19,805 bases of DNA from CBFGRV01 sp965651265. GTDB taxonomy: Bacteria; Bacteroidota; Rhodothermia; Rhodothermales; VXPQ01. The DNA lies in assembly GCA_965651265.1 (NCBI GenBank), contig CBFGRV010000054.1, positions 1 through 19,805 of the forward strand, given 5' to 3'. Both the position numbers and the translations under genes were made by a program. Under the pieces are notes generated by a model, which was not told where the DNA came from, searched no databases, and saw only the letters and a list, made by a program, of their open reading frames with translations. Below are positions 1 through 7,129 of this stretch, in pieces (position 1 is the first letter of the stretch; each line of letters starts with the position of its first letter).

Positions 1-44
1 AGAAGCACGCGAATAGAAGCACGCGAATAGAAGCACGCGAATAG
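1..44. repeat. 14-bp tandem repeat, three copies, cut by window edge
   Basis: The unit AGAAGCACGCGAAT occurs three times without mismatch (1-14, 15-28, 29-42), followed by the first two bases of a fourth copy. The array starts at the first base of the window, so its real length is unknown. It ends directly before the start codon of the first gene. The unit length is not a multiple of three, so it is unlikely to be coding. It could be a minisatellite or a repeated binding site. Confidence 0.85.
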
Positions 45-785
45 ATGGTGAGGGAAGCCATGGAATCGGGTTACATGCAAAGTGAGGCGCCGGCGGCGAC
101 TGATCACCCTACTTTCTTTGCCGTACCGCAGGGCGGCTACACGACGCTTGCGTACGACCCGCCGTACGCAAACGAACTCGATGACCAGCTCGCGCGCCAC
201 CTCGTCGCCTACCTGGTTCCGGCCGCATCTCTGGACTATCGCGCGCGCCTTTGGGCCGGCTTCACGTACTGCCGTTTCGACTTTGTGATCGACCTTGGGA
301 CCCGTCGCATCGCACTGGACTACCGCGATACGCCCGAGAATCTCGAGACCGAACTCGTCGAGGATAACGATGCGCTGGCACTGGGCACGGCCGCCGTGGA
401 CGCCGTGATTCGCATCCGACGAGAGGACCTCGAGCGCAGTCTGTACGACTGTTTCCATATCATCGCAAAATGGGAGCCTGACCTTTTCACACCGTACGGC
501 AGACGGGTCTTTGCTTCTCGCGCCGGGGCCGAGGCGCGGGCCGTCTTCCCTGCCGCAGAGGCGGAGATCGCCACCGTCGTTTATCAAAACGAGGAGGACG
601 TGCTCGTGCTCGAGGACGGGAGCGAGGAGATCACCTGGCCGAATGATGAGGCTCCGCGGCAACAGCTAATAGTCCGTCGCCTGGCCCGCGAGTTGCCGGA
701 TGCGTGGATGCGGCACTTCGAGCGTGCGCGGCTCGTGTATGGGCAATTTGCTCTGAGTCAGACACTCAGCCACCACCCTGCCTAG
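45..785 (+). CDS. Hypothetical protein, possible degenerate nuclease-like fold
   Basis: I do not recognise this 246-residue protein. It has no signal peptide or membrane segment and is rich in acidic and arginine residues, so it is probably cytoplasmic. Around residues 75-140 there is a strand pattern (CRFDFVID, then RIALDY, then DAVIRIRREDLE) that recalls small restriction-endonuclease-like folds of the DUF559/Vsr kind, but the usual E-x-K catalytic pair is absent. That resemblance is my inference from reading alone. Three ATG codons could serve as start (45, 60, 75). The one at 60 has AGGGA five bases upstream and may be the true start. The gene is convergent with the topoisomerase gene, and a hairpin lies between them. 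Confidence 0.6.
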   Translation: MVREAMESGYMQSEAPAATDHPTFFAVPQGGYTTLAYDPPYANELDDQLARHLVAYLVPAASLDYRARLWAGFTYCRFDFVIDLGTRRIALDYRDTPENLETELVEDNDALALGTAAVDAVIRIRREDLERSLYDCFHIIAKWEPDLFTPYGRRVFASRAGAEARAVFPAAEAEIATVVYQNEEDVLVLEDGSEEITWPNDEAPRQQLIVRRLARELPDAWMRHFERARLVYGQFALSQTLSHHPA

Positions 786-826
786 ATGTGTGTGTGGCGC
801 GGGCGGCCAATCCGCTCGCCGGTCGC

Positions 827-854
827 CGGGCCGTCCCGATGCGGGGGCGGCCCG
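827..854. terminator. Hairpin between convergent genes
   Basis: An 11-bp GC-rich stem (827-837 with 844-854, one T:G wobble) closes a 6-base loop. It sits in the 88-bp gap between two convergent genes. There is no T-tract on either side, so it is not a textbook intrinsic terminator. Its position suggests a role in ending or protecting both transcripts. Confidence 0.4.
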
Positions 855-873
855 CAGCGGCCAATGACGACAT

Positions 874-2019
874 TCAGAGACGGCTACAGAGCACGTGAAG
901 GAGCGCGGTTTCCTCCTGCTCGAGCTGCGGATGAGAGTTGAGAGTCACTCCTTCGGCAAACGTCTCGCGGAATGAACCCTCGAGATGGGCCTCGATGATG
1001 GACGGATGAATGTAATACTGACGGCAAACGGCCGGCGTATTACCTAACCTCTCCGCGACGGATTTCACCATTCGGACGATCTGCTTCTCAGCCTCGGATT
1101 CCGATCGAGACTCGTCCATGTCCGAGAGCGCTACCGCAGCGTGCACGCTGCCTCCCCAGGTGCGGAAATCCTTGGCAGAGATTTCTTTGCCGGAAATCTC
1201 CCGGAGGTATCGGTTCACGTCGTTGGCATCGATCCGATCGCGCCGGTCGTCCTCGTCGTAATACTGGAAGAGATCGTACCCCGGAACATCGCGGCAGAGT
1301 CGTACGATGCGGGCGAGCCGAGCATCGTCGATTTCAACACAATGCTTCTTGCCGCTCTTGCCACTGAATTCGAAGGCGCAGCGGGTACCCGAGAAATTGA
1401 CGTGCCGATCGCGCAAGGTCGTCAGGCCAAACGAGCCGTTCATCTCCGCATAGCTCTGATTGCCGACACGGATAAGCGTCCGATCGAGCAGAAACACAAC
1501 GGCAGCGAGTACCTTCTCATAGGGGAGTCCGCGCTTCCGGAGGTCCTTCTCGCAACGTGTACGAATAACCGGAAGCGCATTTCCGAAGGCAATCACGCGG
1601 TTGAACTTGGCCAGGTTGCGGACCCGCGCCCATTCCGGATGATAGATGTACTGCTTGCGACCCTCGGCGTCCCGACCCGTGGCCTGGATGTGTCCGTCCG
1701 CGTCGGCGCAGATCCAAACGTCCGTCCAGGCAGGGGGGATGACGAGGCCGTCGATCCGTTCTCGAACGGTTCGGTCCGTCAGGCGTTTTCCATCGGCTGT
1801 CTGGTAGACAAACCCTCGCCCCCACCTTTTCCGAGCGATCCCGGCCATGGAATCCGTGACATACTTCAACCCGGCCCGTTCGGCATCTCCGGCGGGATCC
1901 GTGCCCAGCTCGAGCTCGTCCGCTAATTCGTCCGGTATGAATGGCAATAGATCTATCGGAGTTGCCGGTTCGTAGGGCCTGCCGCCCGATCGGCTCCTGC
2001 GGGCTATTCGCGGGCTCAC
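874..2019 (-). CDS. DNA topoisomerase IB (poxvirus/bacterial type)
   Basis: This 381-residue enzyme would relax supercoiled DNA by cutting one strand through a 3'-phosphotyrosine, without ATP. The N-terminal domain begins near residue 50 (AGLKYV) and contains VIPPAWTDVWIC and the QATGRDAEGRKQY block. The catalytic domain shows RVGNQSYA (R184), KDFRTWGG (K283, R286) and NTPAVCRQYYIHP near the C-terminus, where Y336 is the likely nucleophile by alignment with the family signature. Length is normal for bacterial members. The start is a GTG at 2019. No in-frame ATG precedes the conserved domain, and the first 45 residues are a basic then acidic extension. It is transcribed away from the DUF3267 gene. 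Confidence 0.93.
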   Translation of the reverse strand: MSPRIARRSRSGGRPYEPATPIDLLPFIPDELADELELGTDPAGDAERAGLKYVTDSMAGIARKRWGRGFVYQTADGKRLTDRTVRERIDGLVIPPAWTDVWICADADGHIQATGRDAEGRKQYIYHPEWARVRNLAKFNRVIAFGNALPVIRTRCEKDLRKRGLPYEKVLAAVVFLLDRTLIRVGNQSYAEMNGSFGLTTLRDRHVNFSGTRCAFEFSGKSGKKHCVEIDDARLARIVRLCRDVPGYDLFQYYDEDDRRDRIDANDVNRYLREISGKEISAKDFRTWGGSVHAAVALSDMDESRSESEAEKQIVRMVKSVAERLGNTPAVCRQYYIHPSIIEAHLEGSFRETFAEGVTLNSHPQLEQEETALLHVLCSRL

Positions 2020-2127
2020 CAGGGATCACGAATGCGTTTGAATGTAGCATTTGGGCAAGCCGTTCTCCGGGTTACCTTTTCTTTACAGGCGCCCCCATCA
2101 AGTACTCTGAATCCGTTCGTTGACTGT

Positions 2128-2745
2128 ATGACGACTTCAAGTGGGGCGAGTGTCGGAGTGGGTGGGCACGATCTGGGATCCGGGTGGAAGGATCTCGCGC
2201 TGTCCATCGATCAGTTGATCGGATTGTTTGGCCGGTGGGCTCTCGGTATTACACTGATCACATGGCTTCCATACTTGCTGGTGAACGGGTTGCCGGGTTG
2301 GCCAGATTGGGAGGGGTGGGGCGAGGCCGTTTCATCCATCCTGATGTGGACGGCGATTGGTCTCTTCGTATATGCCGTCAGTGCCCTGATTCACGAGGTG
2401 CTGCATGTGGCAGCCATGTTGCTGATCGCCCGAATACCCATCGGCAGCCTGCGGTTTGGCGCGAGACTATCGGAAGGCGTGCTTTTCGTCCATACGGATC
2501 AACCCATGTCGGCCCGATCGTATCGTGTGATTCTGATTGCTCCGGCCGTCGTCCAGGGAATGGCGCCGGTCGTGATCGGGACGATGGCTGGACTCGGATG
2601 GCTGGTTCTATACGGCTATGTGATGCTTCTCTCATCCATCGGTGATCTGGCCGTCTTTCAGTTGATCCGGCACCTGCGGGGGGCGAATATCGTTCGTGAC
2701 CACCCCAGTAAGGTGGGATGTCAGGTCTGGATTGCCGAGAAATGA
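2128..2745 (+). CDS. DUF3267-type membrane zinc metalloprotease
   Basis: A 205-residue integral membrane protein with four to five hydrophobic stretches (about residues 35-55, 70-88, 93-103, 133-155, 157-170). HEVLH at 89-93 is the HExxH zinc motif, inside a membrane helix as in site-2-protease-like families. GD at 172-173 in the last helix is the probable third ligand. The ending DHPSKVG also fits DUF3267 proteins. The substrate is unknown. I chose ATG 2128. An in-frame ATG at 2032 would add 32 residues but would leave only 12 bp to the divergent topoisomerase start. The L-2-hydroxyglutarate oxidase gene follows after 9 bp, so the two are probably co-transcribed, with no obvious functional link. 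Confidence 0.82.
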   Translation: MTTSSGASVGVGGHDLGSGWKDLALSIDQLIGLFGRWALGITLITWLPYLLVNGLPGWPDWEGWGEAVSSILMWTAIGLFVYAVSALIHEVLHVAAMLLIARIPIGSLRFGARLSEGVLFVHTDQPMSARSYRVILIAPAVVQGMAPVVIGTMAGLGWLVLYGYVMLLSSIGDLAVFQLIRHLRGANIVRDHPSKVGCQVWIAEK

Positions 2746-2754
2746 ATAGAATCG

Positions 2755-3948
2755 ATGGACGATAGGTACGACTTCGCCGTGGTCGGCGGCGGCATCGTTG
2801 GGCTCGCCACGGCCTTCCATCTGTCCAACCGATTTCCGAGTCACTCGGTCATCGTCCTCGAAAAGGAGGATGCCGTGGCGCGGCATCAGACCGGCCGAAA
2901 TTCAGGTGTCATCCACTCGGGGGTGTACTACCGTCCGGGATCGCTCAAGGCACGAAACTGCCGCGAGGGAAAGCGCGCACTCGTCGACTTTTGTCGTGAG
3001 GAGGGGATCCCCTACCGGATGTGCGGGAAGGTCATCGTGGCCGTCCACGAAGACGAAAGACCCGGGCTGCACGAGATCCACAGGCGTGCTCAGGTCAACG
3101 GCATCGAATGTGCGCTCATCGGACCCGATCGACTTCGGGAAATCGAACCGCATGCCGCGGGCATCGAGGCACTCCACGTACCCGATGCCGGCATTGTCGA
3201 CTATGCCGCCGTAGCCCGACGGTTGGCCGAACGGCTGGTCGATCGCGGCCATGAGGTTCGCACGAACGCCGAGGTCGTCGGCATCGTACCGGATTCGGAT
3301 CGGGTGACGGTGGAGACTCTTCGGGGTACCCTCTCAGCGGGCCACGTGATTACGTGCGCCGGGTTATACGCTGATCGGATCGCGAGGCTAAGTGGGGAGG
3401 ATCCGGAGATGCTCATCATTCCATTTCGAGGAGAATACTTCGAGCTGAAGCCACACGCCCGCAAGTATTGCCGGACCCTCATCTATCCGGTGCCCGACCC
3501 CGCTTTTCCTTTTCTGGGAGTGCATTTCACGAGCATGATCGACGGCGGCGTGGAATGCGGACCCAATGCAGTACTGGCCTTTGCGCGTGAGGGATATCGC
3601 TTCAGCGACGTGAACATCTACGACCTTCGGCAAACCCTCGCCTTTTCCGGCTTCCGGCGCCTAGCCGTACGCCACTGGAGGAAAGAACTGTACGAGATGA
3701 TCCGTTCGCTGAGCAAGCGAGCTTTCGTGCGAACCCTCCGGCGGCTGGTGCCTGAAATCCAGATGGATGATCTCGAACCGGCCCCTGCAGGCGTGCGGGC
3801 ACAGGCCGTGCTGCCCAATGGGGACCTGGCCGACGACTTCGTCATCAGGCCGTCACATCGTGTGCTGAATGTGTGCAACGCGCCATCCCCCGCGGCGACG
3901 GCCTCCCTGAAGATTGGCGAGGAGATCGCCAATCAGATCAATATTTAG
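2755..3948 (+). CDS. lhgO: L-2-hydroxyglutarate oxidase
   Basis: An FAD-dependent oxidoreductase of the DAO family, 397 residues, which oxidises L-2-hydroxyglutarate to 2-oxoglutarate and usually passes electrons to the membrane quinone pool. The Rossmann motif VVGGGIVGLATA lies at residues 9-20. It is followed by the family signature HQTGRNSGVIHSGVYY (about 44-59), where the histidine/arginine region contacts FAD, and by CGKVIVA near residue 90. GVRAQAV and the NAPSPAATASL block near the C-terminus are also typical of LhgO. The ATG at 2755 directly precedes the Rossmann strand. The last 11 bp overlap the 3' end of the opposite-strand carrier-E1 fusion gene, so the two transcripts are antisense at their ends. 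Confidence 0.93.
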   Translation: MDDRYDFAVVGGGIVGLATAFHLSNRFPSHSVIVLEKEDAVARHQTGRNSGVIHSGVYYRPGSLKARNCREGKRALVDFCREEGIPYRMCGKVIVAVHEDERPGLHEIHRRAQVNGIECALIGPDRLREIEPHAAGIEALHVPDAGIVDYAAVARRLAERLVDRGHEVRTNAEVVGIVPDSDRVTVETLRGTLSAGHVITCAGLYADRIARLSGEDPEMLIIPFRGEYFELKPHARKYCRTLIYPVPDPAFPFLGVHFTSMIDGGVECGPNAVLAFAREGYRFSDVNIYDLRQTLAFSGFRRLAVRHWRKELYEMIRSLSKRAFVRTLRRLVPEIQMDDLEPAPAGVRAQAVLPNGDLADDFVIRPSHRVLNVCNAPSPAATASLKIGEEIANQINI

Positions 3949-5422
3949 GCATCGACGGATCGATCTCGTCGCTCCAGGCCAGCACGCCACCCTTCAGATT
4001 CACTGCGTTCGTGAATCCGTGCTGCCGCATGATCTGAACGGCTCGTGCCGAGCGCACGCCGGAACGGCAGTGCACCACGATCTCCTGGCTACGTCGATCC
4101 GAGATCTCATCCAGCCGGTTCTCCAGCTCCTCGACCGGGATTAGCTGCCCGCCCAGGTTCGCGATATCGTACTCATAAACCCTCCGTACGTCGAGGATGA
4201 AGGGGCGATCGCCTCGGTCGATCCTGTCCTTCAGCTCACGGACCGTGATCTCGGGTACGCCTTCATCTTCAGGCCGGCGCTCGCCGTCGATGTTGCTCGG
4301 CATGCCGCAAAAGGCCTGATAGTCGATGAGCTCGGTTTGCGTGGGATGATCGCCACAGACCGGGCAAGACGGATTCCGCCGGATCTTGAGGGTTCGGAAG
4401 CTCATGTCGAGCGCGTCGATCATCAGCAACCGGCCGACGAGCGGTGTGCCGATCCCCGTGAGAACCTTGATGACTTCCGTGGCCTGCAACGTCCCGACAA
4501 AGCCCGGCAGGATGCCCAGCACGCCGCCGTCTGCGCAGGAAGGTACAAGGCCCGGAGGTGGCGGCTCCTCGTACACACACCGGTAGCACGGTCCATCTTC
4601 CATCCCGAAGACCGACACCTGCCCCTCGAACTGAAAGATCGAGGCGTAGACGTTGGGGATGCCGAGCAGAACGCAGGCATCGTTGACGAGATACCGCGTC
4701 GGGAAATTGTCGGTCCCGTCAGCCACCACGTCGTAGTCCTTCAGGATATCGAGCGCATTCTCACTCGTGAGCGCTGCTTCATGAGTCACCACCTCCACGA
4801 ATGGATTGATATCCTTGATCGTGTCGCGGGCGGAGTCGAGCTTCTTGCGCCCAACATCCGACGTGCCGTGAATGACCTGGCGGTGCAGATTCGTCACGTC
4901 GACTACGTCGAAATCGATGATGCCGATTTTCCCGACGCCGGCCGCAGCGAGATAGAGGGCGAGCGGCGAGCCGAGGCCACCGGCACCTACGAGCAGCACG
5001 GAGGAGGCTTTGAGCTTCTTTTGTCCGGCGAGCCCGAACGTAGGGAGCGTGAGGTGGCGGCTGTATCGCTGATACTCGTCGGCATTCAGCTCGACGTCCG
5101 CCGCGGCGGCGGCCACGCGAGCGGGACCGCGGGCCGTCTCCACCACCTCGAGCCCGCCGGCGATCGACGGGACGATGGAGAGCTCGTCGCCATCGCTCAA
5201 CGCCGTCTCATCTCGTTCGCGGTAGCGGATGTCGTCATCGTTGACGTAGACGTTGACGAACTGACGCAACTCGCCGCTTTCATTGTACAAATGCTGTTGC
5301 AGTTGCGGATAGCGCTCCACGAGCCCGCGCAATGCCTCGCCGACGGTCGAAGCCTCGACGTTCACCGCAGTCTGGTTGTCCGCGTAGATCCGCAGAGGCG
5401 TCGGTATGTAAATCTTGGCCAT
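3938..5422 (-). CDS. Sulfur carrier - E1-like adenylyltransferase - rhodanese fusion
   Basis: A 494-residue three-domain protein. Residues 1-90 are a MoaD/ThiS/CysO-like beta-grasp carrier ending in SIAGG, with the diglycine at 89-90. Residues 112-375 are a ThiF/MoeB/MoeZ E1 domain: nucleotide loop VGAGGLGS (145-152), N178/R181/Q182, zinc cysteines C279-C282 and C353-C356, and catalytic C296 in PSCADGG. Residues 390-494 are a rhodanese domain with active C452 in HCRSGVRSA. It should adenylate the carrier C-terminus and convert it to a thiocarboxylate. In this fusion the diglycine is internal and must be exposed by cleavage. Start ATG 5422 is four bases after the peptidase stop; a longer reading to 5563 would overlap the peptidase gene and lacks domain support. 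Cytoplasmic; last gene of the cysteine operon. Confidence 0.92.
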   Translation of the reverse strand: MAKIYIPTPLRIYADNQTAVNVEASTVGEALRGLVERYPQLQQHLYNESGELRQFVNVYVNDDDIRYRERDETALSDGDELSIVPSIAGGLEVVETARGPARVAAAAADVELNADEYQRYSRHLTLPTFGLAGQKKLKASSVLLVGAGGLGSPLALYLAAAGVGKIGIIDFDVVDVTNLHRQVIHGTSDVGRKKLDSARDTIKDINPFVEVVTHEAALTSENALDILKDYDVVADGTDNFPTRYLVNDACVLLGIPNVYASIFQFEGQVSVFGMEDGPCYRCVYEEPPPPGLVPSCADGGVLGILPGFVGTLQATEVIKVLTGIGTPLVGRLLMIDALDMSFRTLKIRRNPSCPVCGDHPTQTELIDYQAFCGMPSNIDGERRPEDEGVPEITVRELKDRIDRGDRPFILDVRRVYEYDIANLGGQLIPVEELENRLDEISDRRSQEIVVHCRSGVRSARAVQIMRQHGFTNAVNLKGGVLAWSDEIDPSMPKY

Positions 5423-5426
5423 ATCT

Positions 5427-5894
5427 CTAGGAATTACGGGTAACAGAGGTTGGGTGGTGTGCGGCGTTCGAGTCGGCCAGAATGTGAATCTCCTCCGGAA
5501 GAAACCGTGAACGATCATCCGCAAGAGTCCATGCCGTGAGATCCGCCGCGCGCCCCCCGTCAATCGACACGATCACGTACGTGTAGCCGGGAAAAGTCGC
5601 CTGCTCGAGATCCGTCGGCGACGGCCGGGCCGGATGATCCGGGTGGGAATGATAGATCCCGACGATGTCGAATCCATCCCGCCGAGCCTCTCGATCAACG
5701 GACCGAAAATCGGCCGGGTCGATGATGTAGCGATCGATTCGCCGATTCTCGCTTCGGTTCTGCACGGCTCGCGCACCGGCGATCACGTTGTCCGTCTCGC
5801 CCATGCGGCCGATCAGAAGCCCGCAGCACTCCTCCGGATAGGTTTCTTCACCATGCCGGCGTATCGCGTAGAGTACGTCGTTGGTAATCCTCAT
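5427..5894 (-). CDS. JAMM/M67 (Mec-like) metallopeptidase
   Basis: A 155-residue zinc peptidase of the JAB1/MPN/Mov34 family. The full JAMM motif is present: glutamate in the EECCG block (E21/E22), then H82, H84, S92 and D95 in the HSHPDHPARPSPTD block. In the known mycobacterial pathway the equivalent enzyme (Mec) removes cysteine from the carrier protein CysO. Here it may also cut after the internal diglycine of the carrier-E1 fusion encoded next to it, as JAMM peptidases do for other tailed carriers; this second role is inference. The ATG at 5894 is two bases after the synthase stop. A longer reading from 5957 would overlap the synthase and add no conserved residues. Middle gene of the operon. 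Confidence 0.9.
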   Translation of the reverse strand: MRITNDVLYAIRRHGEETYPEECCGLLIGRMGETDNVIAGARAVQNRSENRRIDRYIIDPADFRSVDREARRDGFDIVGIYHSHPDHPARPSPTDLEQATFPGYTYVIVSIDGGRAADLTAWTLADDRSRFLPEEIHILADSNAAHHPTSVTRNS

Positions 5895-5896
5895 CG

Positions 5897-6856
5897 CTAT
5901 TCGTTTCTCGCGTCCTGCCAGAACGATTCGCTCAGGTAGCGAGTGCCCGTGTCGCACAGAATGGTGACGACAATTCCCTCCTCCAGCCCCTCGGCAATAC
6001 GCAATGCGGCCGCAACGTTCGCGCCGCTCGAGACGCCCACGAGCAATCCTTCTTCACGGGCCAGTCTTCGTGTCATTTTCTGTGCTTCTTCGGTCGAAAC
6101 GCTCATATCCTCATCGGCAAGATGCGGATCATAAATGCCCGGCACGAGGGCGCTCTCCATATGTTTGAGGCCCTCCATGGCATGAAGGGCGGTGTCCGGT
6201 TGAACCGAAATGGCGCGGATGCGGGTATCGAACTCCTTCAGCCGTCTACTGACGCCGGTAAAGGTGCCTGTCGTTCCAAGAGCCGCGACAAAATGTGAGA
6301 CTCGGCCGTCCGTTTGATCCAGAATTTCAAGGCCGGTGCCCTCGAAGTGCGCGCGCCAGTTCGCATCGTTGTTGTACTGATCCGGGTAGTAGTAGCGCTC
6401 CGGGCTGCGACGTACGAGTTCGCGCACGTGCTTTTGAGCGCCGTCCGTGCCCTCCATCGGGTCGGTCAGTATGAGCTCGGCACCCAGAGCCTGTAGCATG
6501 AGGCGCCGTTCGGCCGACGCGTTCGATGGCATGGCCAGGGTCACCCGAATGCCCAGGGCGGCGCCCATTGCCGCATAGGAGATACCCGTATTGCCGCTCG
6601 TAGCGTCGATGAGCGTCACTGCATCATTTAAGGCGCCGGTCCGGAGCCCATCCAACAGCATCCCTTTCGCCGCGCGATCCTTCACCGATCCTGTCGGATT
6701 CAGGTGCTCGGCCTTGGCGTAAAGCTGCACGCCGTCCGGGAGATGCTGCCCGATCCGGGTGAGCCGCATCAGAGGCGTGCTGCCGACCCGCGCGATCACA
6801 TCCGGAAGCTGCTCCGACGGCGCCTCGGCCACTATGTCAGTGATGTCCAACTTCAT
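5897..6856 (-). CDS. cysM: Cysteine synthase, CysM type (probably thiocarboxylate-dependent)
   Basis: A 319-residue PLP-dependent synthase of fold type II. K59 in PTGSVKDRAA is the Schiff-base lysine. SGNTG (87-91) binds the substrate carboxylate, GTTGT (194-198) binds the PLP phosphate, and the SSGAN serine (276-277) contacts the pyridine nitrogen. Its operon partners (carrier, E1/rhodanese, JAMM peptidase) point to the CysM-type reaction that takes sulfur from a carrier thiocarboxylate, with O-phosphoserine as likely acceptor, rather than the sulfide-dependent CysK reaction. K231 in GLKHM seems to stand where the mycobacterial enzyme has the phosphoserine-recognising arginine, by my unaided alignment. 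The ATG at 6856 is preceded by AGGA four bases upstream. The gene is first in the operon and follows a terminator hairpin by 20 bases, which suggests attenuation control. Confidence 0.92.
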   Translation of the reverse strand: MKLDITDIVAEAPSEQLPDVIARVGSTPLMRLTRIGQHLPDGVQLYAKAEHLNPTGSVKDRAAKGMLLDGLRTGALNDAVTLIDATSGNTGISYAAMGAALGIRVTLAMPSNASAERRLMLQALGAELILTDPMEGTDGAQKHVRELVRRSPERYYYPDQYNNDANWRAHFEGTGLEILDQTDGRVSHFVAALGTTGTFTGVSRRLKEFDTRIRAISVQPDTALHAMEGLKHMESALVPGIYDPHLADEDMSVSTEEAQKMTRRLAREEGLLVGVSSGANVAAALRIAEGLEEGIVVTILCDTGTRYLSESFWQDARNE

Positions 6857-6864
6857 GGTATCCT

Positions 6865-6902
6865 AAAACAAAAAAAGCTCCTCGCGGAAGATCCGGAGGA
6901 GC
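6865..6902 (-). terminator. Intrinsic terminator (attenuator) in cysM leader
   Basis: Read on the minus strand: a 7-bp stem GCTCCTC/GAGGAGC (6902-6896 with 6883-6877), an inner CGG/CCG stem with a 5-base loop and a one-base bulge at 6884, then seven T, one G and four T (6876-6865). This is a canonical intrinsic terminator. It ends 8 bases before the cysM ATG at 6856, so if active it would block the whole cysteine operon. The only reading frame before it on this strand is the short polycysteine ORF, so it is best read as a regulated attenuator. Confidence 0.85.
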
Positions 6903-6959
6903 GAATATGCGCAAGCTCGATGGTCTCAGTCGGTCTGCAGTATCACCTGAGCCTTCCGC
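6884..6959 (-). promoter_or_regulatory. Candidate antiterminator pairing in cysM leader
   Basis: On the minus-strand transcript the segment GCGGAAG (6959-6953), inside the last codons of the leader peptide, is a perfect 7-base complement of CTTCCGC (6890-6884) in the loop, inner stem and bulge of the terminator. A ribosome at the leader stop (6943-6945) would cover the first segment. A ribosome stalled in the cysteine run (7014-6985) would leave it free. That is the right logic for antitermination at low cysteine. Caveat: the pairing removes only the inner terminator stem, not the outer 7 bp, so it could also be a pseudoknot or chance. Confidence 0.4.
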
Positions 6960-7032
6960 TGGTGCGCACTTCGCCCCTGCCGTCGCAGCGACAGCAACAG
7001 CAACAACACGTGCAGGTGATACGGTGTGTCAT
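6943..7032 (-). CDS. Polycysteine leader peptide of the cysteine operon
   Basis: A 29-codon ORF beginning MTHRITCTCCCCCCRC. Eight of codons 7-16 are cysteine, with both TGC and TGT used. Its TGA stop is 40 bases before the terminator that precedes cysM. This is the layout of an amino-acid attenuator: when charged Cys-tRNA is scarce, ribosomes stall in the cysteine run and change the folding downstream. Polycysteine upstream ORFs that sense cysteine are known from mycobacteria. The stop codon lies in the loop of a possible hairpin (6922-6929 with 6947-6953). The same frame is open upstream to an ATG at 7173; I prefer 7032 because it gives a compact leader. A chance CAA/CAG-type repeat on the plus strand is the main alternative. 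Confidence 0.75.
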   Translation of the reverse strand: MTHRITCTCCCCCCRCDGRGEVRTSGRLR

Positions 7033-7110
7033 TATGGAATCAGGGAACGCCTGAACGCTCTTCAAAACGTCGGATCTGGGTACCCGACGCGCGGGGAAAA
7101 GTTCTTCGTG

Positions 7111-7129
7111 GCCTCCGGTGTCCGGAGGC
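7111..7129. repeat. Perfect 8-bp inverted repeat, 3-base loop
   Basis: GCCTCCGG (7111-7118) and CCGGAGGC (7122-7129) flank a 3-base loop, giving a very stable hairpin on either strand. It lies about 80 bp upstream of the leader ORF on the minus strand and about 170 bp before the ubiB-like gene on the plus strand. There is no adjacent T-tract, so it is unlikely to be an intrinsic terminator. It may be part of a leader RNA or a protein-binding site. Confidence 0.6.

Noticed and set aside
1141..1926. Plus-strand open frame opposite topoisomerase IB
   Set aside because: No recognisable domain; the minus strand encodes a clear enzyme.
4337..5443. Long plus-strand open frame opposite the carrier-E1 fusion gene
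   Set aside because: It is antisense to a gene with full domain and motif support, and its translation shows no recognisable domain. High GC makes such shadow frames common.
5423..5563. 47-codon extension of the carrier-E1 fusion
   Set aside because: It would overlap the peptidase gene by over 130 bp. ATG 5422 is four bases after the peptidase stop and starts the beta-grasp domain.
6972..7020. Plus-strand CAA/CAG-rich tract read as a polyglutamine protein or simple repeat
   Set aside because: The plus frame has no domain and overlaps the cysM start on the other strand. The minus frame has a start, a cysteine run, a stop and a terminator in meaningful order. A chance repeat is kept as the alternative.
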